NCBI GenBank assembly: GCA_031552425.1
Contig: JAVBMM010000117.1
Location: forward strand, 1-6,290
DNA from: JAISFI01 sp031552425
GTDB taxonomy: Bacteria > Bacteroidota > Bacteroidia > Bacteroidales > Azobacteroidaceae
Direction of reading: 5' to 3'
DNA: 6,290 bases
Shown: one piece after another, positions 1 to 6,290 of the stretch
Layout: every line of letters starts with the position of its first letter
Position numbering within the stretch: position 1 is the first letter of the stretch
Translations under genes and position numbers: made by a program
Notes under the pieces: generated by a model
Database searches by the model: none
Seen by the model: the letters and a program-made list of their open reading frames with translations, nothing else
Told to the model about the DNA's origin: nothing

Positions 1-1185
1 AAAGTAAAAAGTAAGTCTATTGAATATGAAAAAAATAACACTACAAACAGCAATTATATCAGGTCAATGAGTGCTACAAGTAAAACTGTTTGTGAAGGAA
101 GTGCTATTAATTATGATGAAGGATGTTCATATAAAATATATACCTACCTTAATCGCCCCAAAGAAGTAACTGAAACATTTTATTCTTTATCAGGAGAAGC
201 ATTACAAATAAATAAAATAGAATATTCATACAATCAAGATAATTTATTGAGGTCTGAAACAATAAAAAATAGTACTGGAGATATCTCCGAAAAGTTATTC
301 GTATATTCAGGGGATTTAAAACCTTACAATAATTGTATCGAATTACTCCGTTATGCAGATCAAGAGCTATATGATTGCCTGAATCGTTGTTACCCTATTG
401 AAGTATCAGAAGGCGAATATATTGATGATGTTAGATGTATGGCGGCCTGCGAAACGCAATATGCGAATGAATGGTATCCTCGATCCAAATCTGATTACGA
501 ATCATGTTTGGGGGATGCCTATTATTTTTATTCCGGTGAAATGTATTTTGTAGACCACCATGTTAAAAACTATATTATATATGAAATTCATAAAAATAAA
601 AAAAATGGACAGATATTACTATCTGATGCGAAAAAATACAAGTATGAAGTGAATGACTACAAGCATTTAGTGTATGCGGGTCTATTTTTATTTGGGAGCA
701 AAAATAAAACAGATATTAGTATGGATAGGTTAACCCAAGTAGGATTTCATGATAATAGGTTTTATAATAAGGATGGGTATACTTATGATAATTATTCTAA
801 TATTCGAGAATATTTTGGAGAGGAATACATCACTACTTTTATTTGGAGTTATTGTGGGACACATCTTCTCGCAGAAATCAAAAATGCAGATTATTGGGAT
901 GTTCTAAATGCATTAGAAGTACCTAATTCTTTCATAGATGAATTGACTAAAAAAACAGTACCCTCAAATTCCGACATTGATAAAATAAATACTTTACGGG
1001 CAAAGCTCCCTAGGGCACAAGTCACCACATACACATACAAGCCTTTAGTGGGTATGACATCAAAAACAGATTCCAGAGGACTTAAAACCACTTATCATTA
1101 TGATGATTTAAACCGGCTCCAATATGTTAAGGACCGCCACGGAAAAATCATTAAAGCATATGATTATCACTATCAAAATCAATAA
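1..1185 (+). CDS. YD-repeat/RHS-associated protein, 3' part (5' end outside window)
   Basis: The frame is open from base 1 with no stop, so the ATG at 67 is probably internal and the true start lies upstream; 394 codons are visible. The C-terminus (about bases 1018-1182) has YD-repeat character: a TYTYKPLVGMTSKTD segment, then YHYDDLNRLQYVKD, and the ending YDYHYQNQ. From memory, this ending is typical of the first protein of two-gene RHS loci in Bacteroidota, just before the RHS-core gene. The middle part is unlike standard YD repeats and holds a cysteine cluster: two CX3C pairs (codons at 376/388 and 436/448) plus single Cys codons at 334 and 505, which would suit disulfides in an exported protein. 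The next gene starts 12 bases after the stop, so the two are probably co-transcribed. The role is not established; it may help the RHS shell assemble or be exported. Most of the gene is AT-rich (17 G/C in bases 241-300). Confidence 0.85.
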   Translation, partial: KVKSKSIEYEKNNTTNSNYIRSMSATSKTVCEGSAINYDEGCSYKIYTYLNRPKEVTETFYSLSGEALQINKIEYSYNQDNLLRSETIKNSTGDISEKLFVYSGDLKPYNNCIELLRYADQELYDCLNRCYPIEVSEGEYIDDVRCMAACETQYANEWYPRSKSDYESCLGDAYYFYSGEMYFVDHHVKNYIIYEIHKNKKNGQILLSDAKKYKYEVNDYKHLVYAGLFLFGSKNKTDISMDRLTQVGFHDNRFYNKDGYTYDNYSNIREYFGEEYITTFIWSYCGTHLLAEIKNADYWDVLNALEVPNSFIDELTKKTVPSNSDIDKINTLRAKLPRAQVTTYTYKPLVGMTSKTDSRGLKTTYHYDDLNRLQYVKDRHGKIIKAYDYHYQNQ

Positions 1186-1197
1186 AACATCATTGCT

Positions 1198-4100
1198 ATG
1201 CAACACAAAAAAATCATATTGATTATTATAGGTTGTTTAACCTCAATTTTGAGTTTATTCTCCCAATACCCCGGCGATGTTATTGAGCTTTCAGGTTCGG
1301 TTGCTAATGGCGGTGAGATCAAGGCCTGCCATTCTATCGTCTTAAAACCGGGTTTTCGTTTTGAGGCGGGAGAAGGACAAAACCTAATCCTGAAATCTGA
1401 TGCTACGGTTTGTACGCCTTATGTACAGGAACCGGCCTCTCTACCTGAATCTAATAACTATATTGTAACAGTTACTCCCTTGGATGCAACCGACAGAGTC
1501 AATATATCGGAATATGGCATAGGAATCGGACGCAATGTCAGGGCGTTAACCAGCATCCAATACTATGATGGTTTAGGACGTCCGGATCAAAATGTGCAAC
1601 AAAAGGTCAGTCCTGATAAATCCGACTTGGTTTCCCATTTGGAATACGATAACTGCGGAAGAGAAAGTAAATCTTGGTTACCTACTCCAATAGCAGGAAA
1701 TCAGGGCGCTTTTGTTTCTTTTGACCAATTCAAACCTGCAGCGCAAAGCTATCATGGTGACTCTTACTCCTATAACGAACCGGTGTATGAAGCTTCTCCG
1801 TTGAACCGGATCAGTCAGCAATTCGGGCCGGGGCAAGGTTGGCGCAGAGACGGAGGACACAGTGTACAGACCGATTACCAGACCAATACTTCTACCCTGA
1901 CATGTAGCCTCTATGAAATACAGAACGATACTTTGCTTAAATGTAAAGGTAATTATGGCAATAACCAGCTGTATGTAACCCAAACCCGAGATGAGAGTGG
2001 GAATATGTTATATGAGTTCAAGGATAAGATCGGGCAAACAGTCTTAACCCGCCAAATCAACGAGAATATTCCGCATGATACCTATTATGTGTATGATGAT
2101 TTCGGAAACCTGGCTTATGTACTTCCTCCTTTGGCTGCGAATGCTACCAAAAACACAGTGCTCTCTTATACCCCACAAACAGAAGTTATCAATTATTACG
2201 CCTATATTTACCGTTACGACCATCGCAACCGTTGTATCGCTAAAAAGCTTCCTGGAGCCGGTTGGATGTTTTTCGTCTATGATAAGGCCGACCGCTTGAT
2301 ACTCTCACAAGACGCTGAACAACAAAAAAAGAACCAATGGGTTTTTAATAAATACGATGGACTGGGAAGGCTGATCATTTCCGGTATGTATACTGATGAT
2401 AAAAGCCATGCACAGCTTTGTGAAGAAATCAATGCTATCGCCGTAACAGAACAGCGGGGAGGTTCTTATGGCTATACATGGAATATACTGCCTCGAATCA
2501 CTTTCGATAAGGTTCTCCAGGTAAACCATTATGATGATTATGAACACTTGTTGGAACAAGAAACTTATTTCAGGGATAATCTTTCATACGAAGAAAAAAC
2601 GGGATATGACAAGGTGTATATCGATCCAGTCTGCAATAAATGTTCCGCCCAGGGATTACTGACGGGTACACGTACCAGGCTTTTAGGAGGAAATGGTGGA
2701 GAAATTGTGACAGCAATCTATTATGACGATAAAGGAAACATCATTCAAAAGAAATCTACGAACCATTTGGGAGGCATTGAAAAAGAATATATTGCTTATA
2801 CCTTTACCGGACAGCCAACCCAAAGGCTACATGAGCATGTTCTTCCTGCAGGACAAAACCTGCCATTGGATGGAGGTGCAACTAACAAAATCTCAGAGCA
2901 TTATACCTATATTTATGATCACGCAGGCCGGTTGTTGGAAACCTTCAAGAATGGTGAAAGCATAGAAAAACTGACTTATAACAGCCTGGGACAAGTGGAA
3001 CGGAAGGAACAATCCGGGGTGCTTGATGCCCGATATACTTACAATATCAGGGGTTGGACGAAAAAAATACAGGAACAGAAGACCGGATTTCTCCAGGAAC
3101 TTTATTATGAAGAGCCCCGAAGCCAAGTTAACGGAGAATTATACAGCTATCAACCCTCTTACAACGGGAACATTTCCTCTATGAATTGGAAATATCCGGG
3201 AAGTAACAGAATCAGTTTTAGTTATTCCTATGACCGGTTGAACAGGCTGGGACATGCCGACGGTATGGAAGAGGGCACTTCTTCTTACATAGAAGAAGGC
3301 TTTGCATACGATCTTCATGGAAATATTGAGGCCATAGAACGTCAAAAATATCAAGATTATATAGAATTAGATGTCCTTGAAATGAGCTATACTGGAAATC
3401 ACCTAAAAAATGCCCTCAGGTTATATAGATACCCATATGGTTCCAATGTTACTTTTTATCCTGACAGAGGTCCCTACCCGATGGATGAATTCTTTTACGA
3501 CAGCAATGGAAGATTGGTAACAGATTTAGACCGGGATATTTGTACAATCAGGTATAATGTTCTAAATTTGCCTGATACGATTCAATTCTCTAATGGGCAT
3601 GCGATCTACTATACCTACGATGCTTCAGGCGTGAAGCTGAAAACCAAACATGTTACTGTAAAACCTCATGTGTTGCAACCTTTGAGCCGTGGGGAAGTAG
3701 CCAATCTGCAGGATGCTCAGATTTCACATGTTGTAACTAAAGATTACGCCGGAAATATCATCTATGAGAACGGGAATATAGACAAGATACTGTTTCCGGG
3801 AGGTTATACCCAGTTTGATCAGGCAGGAGCATTGTTGAAAGGAACGGATCACTTTTATAATAAAGATTACTTAGGGAATAGCAGGGATGTTGTCCGCAAG
3901 CAGGCAAATGCTACCGAACTCGTACAACGCACCGAATACTTTCCATTCGGGACACCCTTTCCTGACGAATCATGGACTGGAAGCATCCAGCCCTATAAAT
4001 ACAACGGTAAGGAATTTGACCGGATGCACGGTTTGAATTATTATGACTATGGTGCCCGTCATTATGATCCCCTGTTAGGCCGTTGGCATGTAATGGATCC

Positions 4101-4728
4101 TTTGGCTGAGAAGTATTATTCGGTAAGTCCGTATGCTTATTGTGGGAATAATCCTATTAGCCGTATTGATCCGGATGGTAAATTCTGGTGGTTCGCAATA
4201 CCTGTTGTTTTTGGATTATTGATGGAATCGCAACCTGTGAATGCTCCGACTCTGGATTATGCTGCCAATGATCAAGCAATGAAAGAAGCCTGGTCTAGTT
4301 ATAATCTTGGCGTTGCTACAAATTTAGTCCCTTTAGGGCCGGCAGCAGCTCCTGCTGTATCTACAAAAGTAGCAGTAAGGGAAATTGTAAAACAAGAAAT
4401 TAAGAGTGAAATAAAAGGTCAGGTACGAAAAGAAATTAAGAATGAATTCGGTTCTAAAGGAAAACCCGATCATCAGGCTAAAGTAAAAGAACTAGCAAAA
4501 AAAGCAGAAACTGAAAACCCAGGACAACGTATAGTAACGGAGAAAAAGATTAATGCTGAAGGTTCAAATAGAAGACCAGATGTACAAGTGCAAGACCCTC
4601 AGACTAAAAAAACTACAAAAGTATATGAAGCTGAAAGAAAGCCTAATAGTCAACGGAATATTAAGCGGGAAGAAGAATACAAAAATTTAGGAATCCCATA
4701 CGAAACTCATAAAGTAGGAGGTAATTGA
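1198..4728 (+). CDS. Exported RHS-repeat polymorphic toxin with DUF6443-like N-terminus and nuclease-like C-terminal tip
   Basis: This 1176-residue protein is complete. Residues 1-22 look like a Sec signal peptide: KK, a hydrophobic stretch, and probable cleavage at LFS before Gln23. IIGC (Cys13) weakly resembles a lipobox. Residues ~24-70 form a small beta-rich segment (LSGSV...ACHSIVLKPGF). A DUF6443-like region follows at ~88-230, including YYDGLGRP at 122-129. YD repeats run on, for example VYDDFGNL (~298), KYDGLGRL (385), YDHAGRLL (573), YDRLNRLG (678), YDSNGRLV (767) and YDASGVKL (807). The RHS core spans ~913-994, with GLNYYDYGARHYDP (945-958), LGRW (960-963) and IDPDG (990-994). Known RHS proteins form a shell around a C-terminal toxin, often cut near the core's end. 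Here the tip after 994 is a hydrophobic linker, a charged helix and a nuclease-like domain. No secretion-system gene is in view, so the delivery route is open. The start is supported by the signal peptide and the 12-base gap from the previous gene. Confidence 0.93.
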   Translation: MQHKKIILIIIGCLTSILSLFSQYPGDVIELSGSVANGGEIKACHSIVLKPGFRFEAGEGQNLILKSDATVCTPYVQEPASLPESNNYIVTVTPLDATDRVNISEYGIGIGRNVRALTSIQYYDGLGRPDQNVQQKVSPDKSDLVSHLEYDNCGRESKSWLPTPIAGNQGAFVSFDQFKPAAQSYHGDSYSYNEPVYEASPLNRISQQFGPGQGWRRDGGHSVQTDYQTNTSTLTCSLYEIQNDTLLKCKGNYGNNQLYVTQTRDESGNMLYEFKDKIGQTVLTRQINENIPHDTYYVYDDFGNLAYVLPPLAANATKNTVLSYTPQTEVINYYAYIYRYDHRNRCIAKKLPGAGWMFFVYDKADRLILSQDAEQQKKNQWVFNKYDGLGRLIISGMYTDDKSHAQLCEEINAIAVTEQRGGSYGYTWNILPRITFDKVLQVNHYDDYEHLLEQETYFRDNLSYEEKTGYDKVYIDPVCNKCSAQGLLTGTRTRLLGGNGGEIVTAIYYDDKGNIIQKKSTNHLGGIEKEYIAYTFTGQPTQRLHEHVLPAGQNLPLDGGATNKISEHYTYIYDHAGRLLETFKNGESIEKLTYNSLGQVERKEQSGVLDARYTYNIRGWTKKIQEQKTGFLQELYYEEPRSQVNGELYSYQPSYNGNISSMNWKYPGSNRISFSYSYDRLNRLGHADGMEEGTSSYIEEGFAYDLHGNIEAIERQKYQDYIELDVLEMSYTGNHLKNALRLYRYPYGSNVTFYPDRGPYPMDEFFYDSNGRLVTDLDRDICTIRYNVLNLPDTIQFSNGHAIYYTYDASGVKLKTKHVTVKPHVLQPLSRGEVANLQDAQISHVVTKDYAGNIIYENGNIDKILFPGGYTQFDQAGALLKGTDHFYNKDYLGNSRDVVRKQANATELVQRTEYFPFGTPFPDESWTGSIQPYKYNGKEFDRMHGLNYYDYGARHYDPLLGRWHVMDPLAEKYYSVSPYAYCGNNPISRIDPDGKFWWFAIPVVFGLLMESQPVNAPTLDYAANDQAMKEAWSSYNLGVATNLVPLGPAAAPAVSTKVAVREIVKQEIKSEIKGQVRKEIKNEFGSKGKPDHQAKVKELAKKAETENPGQRIVTEKKINAEGSNRRPDVQVQDPQTKKTTKVYEAERKPNSQRNIKREEEYKNLGIPYETHKVGGN
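3934..4179 (+). other. RHS core domain, the conserved boundary before the toxin tip
   Basis: Residues ~913-994 of the RHS protein carry the hyperconserved core: YFPFG (914-918), YNGKEFD, GLNYYDYGARHYDP (945-958), LGRWHVMDPLAEKY, YAYCGNNP and the terminal IDPDG (990-994). In RHS toxins this motif marks the end of the shared carrier, and sequence after it varies between strains. It is therefore the expected recombination point for swapping toxin tips. The Asp residues of the DPDG motif sit where proteolytic release has been described in other RHS proteins; cleavage here is inferred. Confidence 0.9.
4450..4725 (+). other. Predicted PD-(D/E)xK-like nuclease toxin domain, C-terminal tip of the RHS protein
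   Basis: This covers residues ~1085-1176, from GSKGKPDH to the C-terminus. The pattern fits the alpha-beta-beta-beta-alpha-beta core of restriction-endonuclease-like folds. A Lys/Glu-rich helix (1090-1106) is followed by a strand around RIVTEKKI. A second strand starts at RRPD (1125-1128) and continues VQVQD. A third strand ends in VYEAERKP (1142-1149). A helix (about 1150-1164) and a final strand PYETHKV (1167-1173) complete it. Asp1128, Glu1144 or Glu1146, and Lys1148 are the candidate metal-binding and catalytic residues. It is preceded by a highly charged helix (1060-1084, EIVKQEIKSEIK-type repeats) that likely acts as a linker. The nuclease assignment rests on motif spacing and predicted topology, not on a database match. 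DNA is the usual substrate of this fold, but RNA cannot be excluded. Confidence 0.62.
4716..4722 (+). promoter_or_regulatory. Strong Shine-Dalgarno site deciding the start of the next gene
   Basis: AGGAGGT lies 8 bases before the ATG at 4731 and only 2 bases before the alternative TTG at 4725, so it supports ATG 4731 as the start. It is embedded in the final Val-Gly-Gly codons of the toxin. This is the only clear Shine-Dalgarno match before a gene in the window; the other starts have A-rich leaders, as is common in Bacteroidota. It suggests efficient, coupled translation of the immunity protein with its toxin. Confidence 0.7.
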
Positions 4729-4730
4729 TT

Positions 4731-5264
4731 ATGCCTGAAATAAATTTTTATATTACAGATGACGAAAGAATGGAGTTGTTTGATTTTATTACTGAAAATA
4801 GAGGAACCTTTACTCCAGCAATGATTTATGATAAACCCAAAAGTATTGAAATCCAAAATAAAGAAGATTTAATTAAGTGTATTTACGAGCAAGTTGTTAG
4901 TTTTTATATTTTATCTCCATTGTTCCAAATTGAACCCATTGTCATAAGTCAAAATAAGTTTTTTAAAGAAGAGAAATATAGTATAGATCAACGAACAGGA
5001 GGACCATATATTGCTGTTGGTTTTTTTCGTGGCTATGCTGATGATGCCCCAATAAAATATAAATGTACTGAATTTTTCCATTATGCCCGTTATTTACACT
5101 ACGATTGGGAAACTAATTTCGGTGAATTTCCTGCAACGGAAGAACTGAAAGCCTACTACAAGATGATAGTGAAGTTTTTGAAAGCGAAGTGTAAGCAAAT
5201 TACAGCAAAAAATGGCAAAAAATATTGGGTAAGTAAAACATTATCGGAAAAAGAAATTTTGTAG
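4731..5264 (+). CDS. Putative cognate immunity protein of the RHS nuclease-like tip (family not recognised)
   Basis: The gene encodes a 177-residue, presumably cytoplasmic protein with no signal peptide or membrane segment. ATG 4731 is chosen because AGGAGGT is 8 bases upstream; a TTG at 4725 would add two residues and overlap the toxin stop, but it sits too close to that site. I do not recognise the family. The protein is rich in aromatic residues (YILSPLFQ, PYIAVGFFRGYADD, EFFHYARYLHYDWETNFGEF) and has an acidic N-terminal half. It ends in a basic stretch (KMIVKFLKAKCKQITAKNGKKYW). The coding sequence is very AT-rich (13 G/C in bases 4741-4800), well below the RHS body. Position directly after a toxin tip, with two bases between the toxin stop and its start, is the standard place for a cognate immunity gene. 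The inference is that it binds and neutralises the tip encoded just upstream. It shows no visible similarity to the two Imm26-type proteins downstream. Confidence 0.75.
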   Translation: MPEINFYITDDERMELFDFITENRGTFTPAMIYDKPKSIEIQNKEDLIKCIYEQVVSFYILSPLFQIEPIVISQNKFFKEEKYSIDQRTGGPYIAVGFFRGYADDAPIKYKCTEFFHYARYLHYDWETNFGEFPATEELKAYYKMIVKFLKAKCKQITAKNGKKYWVSKTLSEKEIL

Positions 5265-5319
5265 CTCTTATATGGACAACGTTTATAATGTCACTCGATG
5301 AGAATAAAAAAACAATTAA

Positions 5320-5436
5320 TGGGGAGCCAAATCTCAAAAAGGCAGCTCTGGTAATTCTATCAATGGGATAAGTCCAAATAACCCCAACATAGATAACTAT
5401 CTTGATTTAGCAAAAAAAGAATGGGGAACTCCATAA
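5320..5436 (+). pseudogene. Remnant of a displaced RHS toxin C-terminus (orphan toxin tail)
   Basis: A stop at 5317-5319 is followed by 38 open codons with no ATG, ending at TAA 5434-5436. The peptide starts WGAKSQKGSSGNSINGISP, continues NNPNIDNYLDLAKK and ends EWGTP. It looks like the genuine end of a toxin tip: a Gly/Ser/Asn-rich loop, then an amphipathic helix. It stops 16 bases before an intact Imm26-family gene, the spacing expected between a toxin and its immunity gene. I infer that an older toxin tip was displaced from the RHS gene, leaving only its last codons joined to its immunity gene. The rest of the toxin is absent; bases 5265-5319 show nothing I can assign. The toxin's activity cannot be told from this tail. 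Confidence 0.55.
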
Positions 5437-5452
5437 AACATAAATAAAAAAA

Positions 5453-5914
5453 ATGAAACGACAACAAAGAACAATAGGTGCTATTTTTGAAATTAATATT
5501 GATAATCAATACCATGTTTATGGTCAAATTTTAGAAAAAGCTAATTATGCTTTTTTTGATTATAAGGCAAAATATAAGCTATCTGAATTCTCCATACTTG
5601 AAAAAGTACCGGTATTATTCATATTAGCAGTATACAATGATGTTATAACACAAGGGCATTGGTTAAAAGTTGGGAAATTATCCATCAGGGATGATTTAAA
5701 AATTCTCCCGATGAAGTTTATTCAAGATGCTCTTCATCCTGCGATTTTTGAATTGTATAATCCTAATACAGGGGAGATAACACCAACGAAAAAGGATCAA
5801 ATTGAAGGCTTAGAATGTGCTGCTGTTTGGGATTCAAACCATGTAGAAGACCGGATTCGAGACCATTATAATGGTGTTCCTAATGTATGGGCTAATCAGT
5901 TAAGAATTAAATAA
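5453..5914 (+). CDS. Imm26-family immunity protein, copy 1
   Basis: This 153-residue cytoplasmic protein is complete. The layout matches Imm26 polymorphic-toxin immunity proteins as I remember them: a basic start (MKRQQRTIGAIFEI), then YGQILEKANYAFFDYKAK, a central VLFILAVYNDVITQGHWLKVGK with Trp70, and FIQDALHP. The end includes GLECAAVWDSNHVEDRIRDH and a final NVWANQLRIK. Imm26 members are immediate neighbours of toxin genes and are thought to bind the toxin directly. Here the gene follows a toxin remnant by 16 bases, so its original partner is probably that lost toxin, not the nuclease-like tip upstream. No Shine-Dalgarno site is seen; the leader is A-rich (AAATAAAAAAA). It is kept intact, suggesting it still protects against toxins from relatives or has been retained only recently. 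Confidence 0.82.
   Translation: MKRQQRTIGAIFEINIDNQYHVYGQILEKANYAFFDYKAKYKLSEFSILEKVPVLFILAVYNDVITQGHWLKVGKLSIRDDLKILPMKFIQDALHPAIFELYNPNTGEITPTKKDQIEGLECAAVWDSNHVEDRIRDHYNGVPNVWANQLRIK
5633..5772 (+). repeat. Direct repeat unit A within Imm26 copy 1
   Basis: This stretch aligns without gaps to bases 6151-6290, with 122 of 140 bases identical by hand count. Over the final 56 bases only 2 differ. The repeat corresponds to residues 61-107 of the Imm26 proteins and is much more alike than their 5' parts. Confidence 0.85.
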
Positions 5915-5970
5915 CTCTTGTTAGTTACTTTATGGTTCAATAAAAAGAATTTAATAGCATAAATTAAAAT

Positions 5971-6290
5971 ATGAAACGACAGAAAAGAACAGTTGGGTCA
6001 ATCTTGATGATTGATTTGAAAGATGGTTATTACAATTATGCCCAAATTTTAGAATTTGGAATAGTATTCTTTGATATTCACACTAAAGATTCAGAAATAA
6101 AGGATTTCAGTTTTTTACTTGACAAACCAATCTTATTTATATTAGGAGTATATAATGATGTTATTACACAAGGACATTGGTTGAAAGTAGGTAAATTGCC
6201 AATTCGTGACGATTTAAAAATTCTCCCTATGCAATTTATTCAAGATGCTCTTCATCCTACGAATTTTGAATTGTATAATCCTAATACAGG
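5971..6290 (+). CDS. Imm26-family immunity protein, copy 2 (3' end outside window)
   Basis: An open frame starts at ATG 5971, 56 bases after the previous stop, and runs off the window after 106 full codons. It begins MKRQKRTVGSILMIDLKDG and reads on through YYNYAQILEFGIVFFDIH. From residue 61 (YNDVITQGHWLKVGKL) to the edge it matches copy 1 at 43 of 47 residues. The first 60 residues match at only about 45-50%, counting one small gap. The same register and the same start MKRQ make it a paralogue of the gene before it. There is no Shine-Dalgarno site; the leader (AAATTAAAAT) is A-rich. No toxin remnant is seen in the 56-base gap. It is probably an orphan immunity gene specific for a different toxin variant. 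Whether the copy is intact cannot be told from this window. Confidence 0.8.
   Translation, partial: MKRQKRTVGSILMIDLKDGYYNYAQILEFGIVFFDIHTKDSEIKDFSFLLDKPILFILGVYNDVITQGHWLKVGKLPIRDDLKILPMQFIQDALHPTNFELYNPNT
6151..6290 (+). repeat. Direct repeat unit B within Imm26 copy 2
   Basis: This is the partner of bases 5633-5772, 518 bases downstream. Identity rises toward the window edge, so the repeat very probably continues beyond it. Confidence 0.85.

Noticed and set aside
67..69. ATG 67 as the start of the first gene
   Set aside because: The frame is open back to base 1 without a stop and there is no ribosome-binding or promoter signal, so the gene most likely begins upstream.
891..3354. Reverse-strand and alternate-frame open frames inside the first two genes (for example 891-1091, 1678-1983, 2305-2559, 2893-3126, 3139-3354 on -, and 2075-2299, 2723-2965 on +)
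   Set aside because: They lie wholly within strong YD/RHS coding sequence, have no recognisable domain, and would need extensive overlap with well-supported genes.
4382..4449. Short repeated AAGAAATTAAG-type units as a DNA repeat or CRISPR-like element
   Set aside because: They encode an in-frame charged helix (residues 1060-1084) and are explained by a Lys/Glu-rich coding sequence; there is no spacer structure.
4725..4730. TTG at 4725 as start of the immunity gene
   Set aside because: It is 2 bases from the AGGAGGT site, too close for use, while ATG 4731 is at the usual distance.
5272..5301. Nine-codon ATG frame (MDNVYNVTR) between the two immunity genes
   Set aside because: Too short, with no start signal and no link in frame to the toxin remnant; treated as chance.
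5915..5970. Possible promoter, terminator or toxin scar between the two Imm26 genes
   Set aside because: No clear inverted repeat with T-run, no convincing Bacteroidota -33/-7 pair, and no toxin-like reading frame was found in these 56 bases.

Overview
The window looks like part of a Bacteroidota (probably Bacteroidales) genome. The evidence is the two-gene RHS/YD-repeat arrangement with a DUF6443-like N-terminal region and a Sec signal peptide, low GC, A-rich leaders without Shine-Dalgarno sites before most genes, and Imm26-type immunity genes of a kind common in gut Bacteroidales. All genes are on the + strand. The genus cannot be fixed from the sequence.

Layout: (1) Bases 1-1185 are the 3' part of a YD-repeat protein gene whose start lies upstream of the window. 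(2) Twelve bases later begins a complete 1176-residue RHS protein (1198-4728). It has a signal peptide, a DUF6443-like N-terminal domain, many YD repeats, a canonical RHS core ending in DPDG at residue 994, and a variable C-terminal tip. The last ~92 residues of the tip read as a PD-(D/E)xK-type nuclease toxin. (3) A small gene, best started at ATG 4731, follows almost directly behind a strong ribosome binding site embedded in the toxin's last codons. I do not recognise its family, but position makes it the likely cognate immunity gene. (4) Bases 5265-5452 contain no intact gene. They hold a 38-codon tail (5320-5436) that reads like the C-terminal end of a second, displaced RHS toxin. (5) An intact Imm26-family gene (5453-5914) follows, then a second Imm26 paralogue (5971 to the window end, cut off). 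The two are only moderately alike over their first 60 codons but nearly identical after that.

Taken together this is a polymorphic-toxin locus. One active toxin/immunity pair sits at the end of a large exported RHS carrier. Behind it is an array of leftover immunity genes, with one toxin scar still attached, as expected when a new toxin tip replaces an older one by recombination in the conserved RHS core. RHS systems of this general type are known. The parts that may be new are the specific toxin/immunity pair, the toxin scar and the mosaic Imm26 array.
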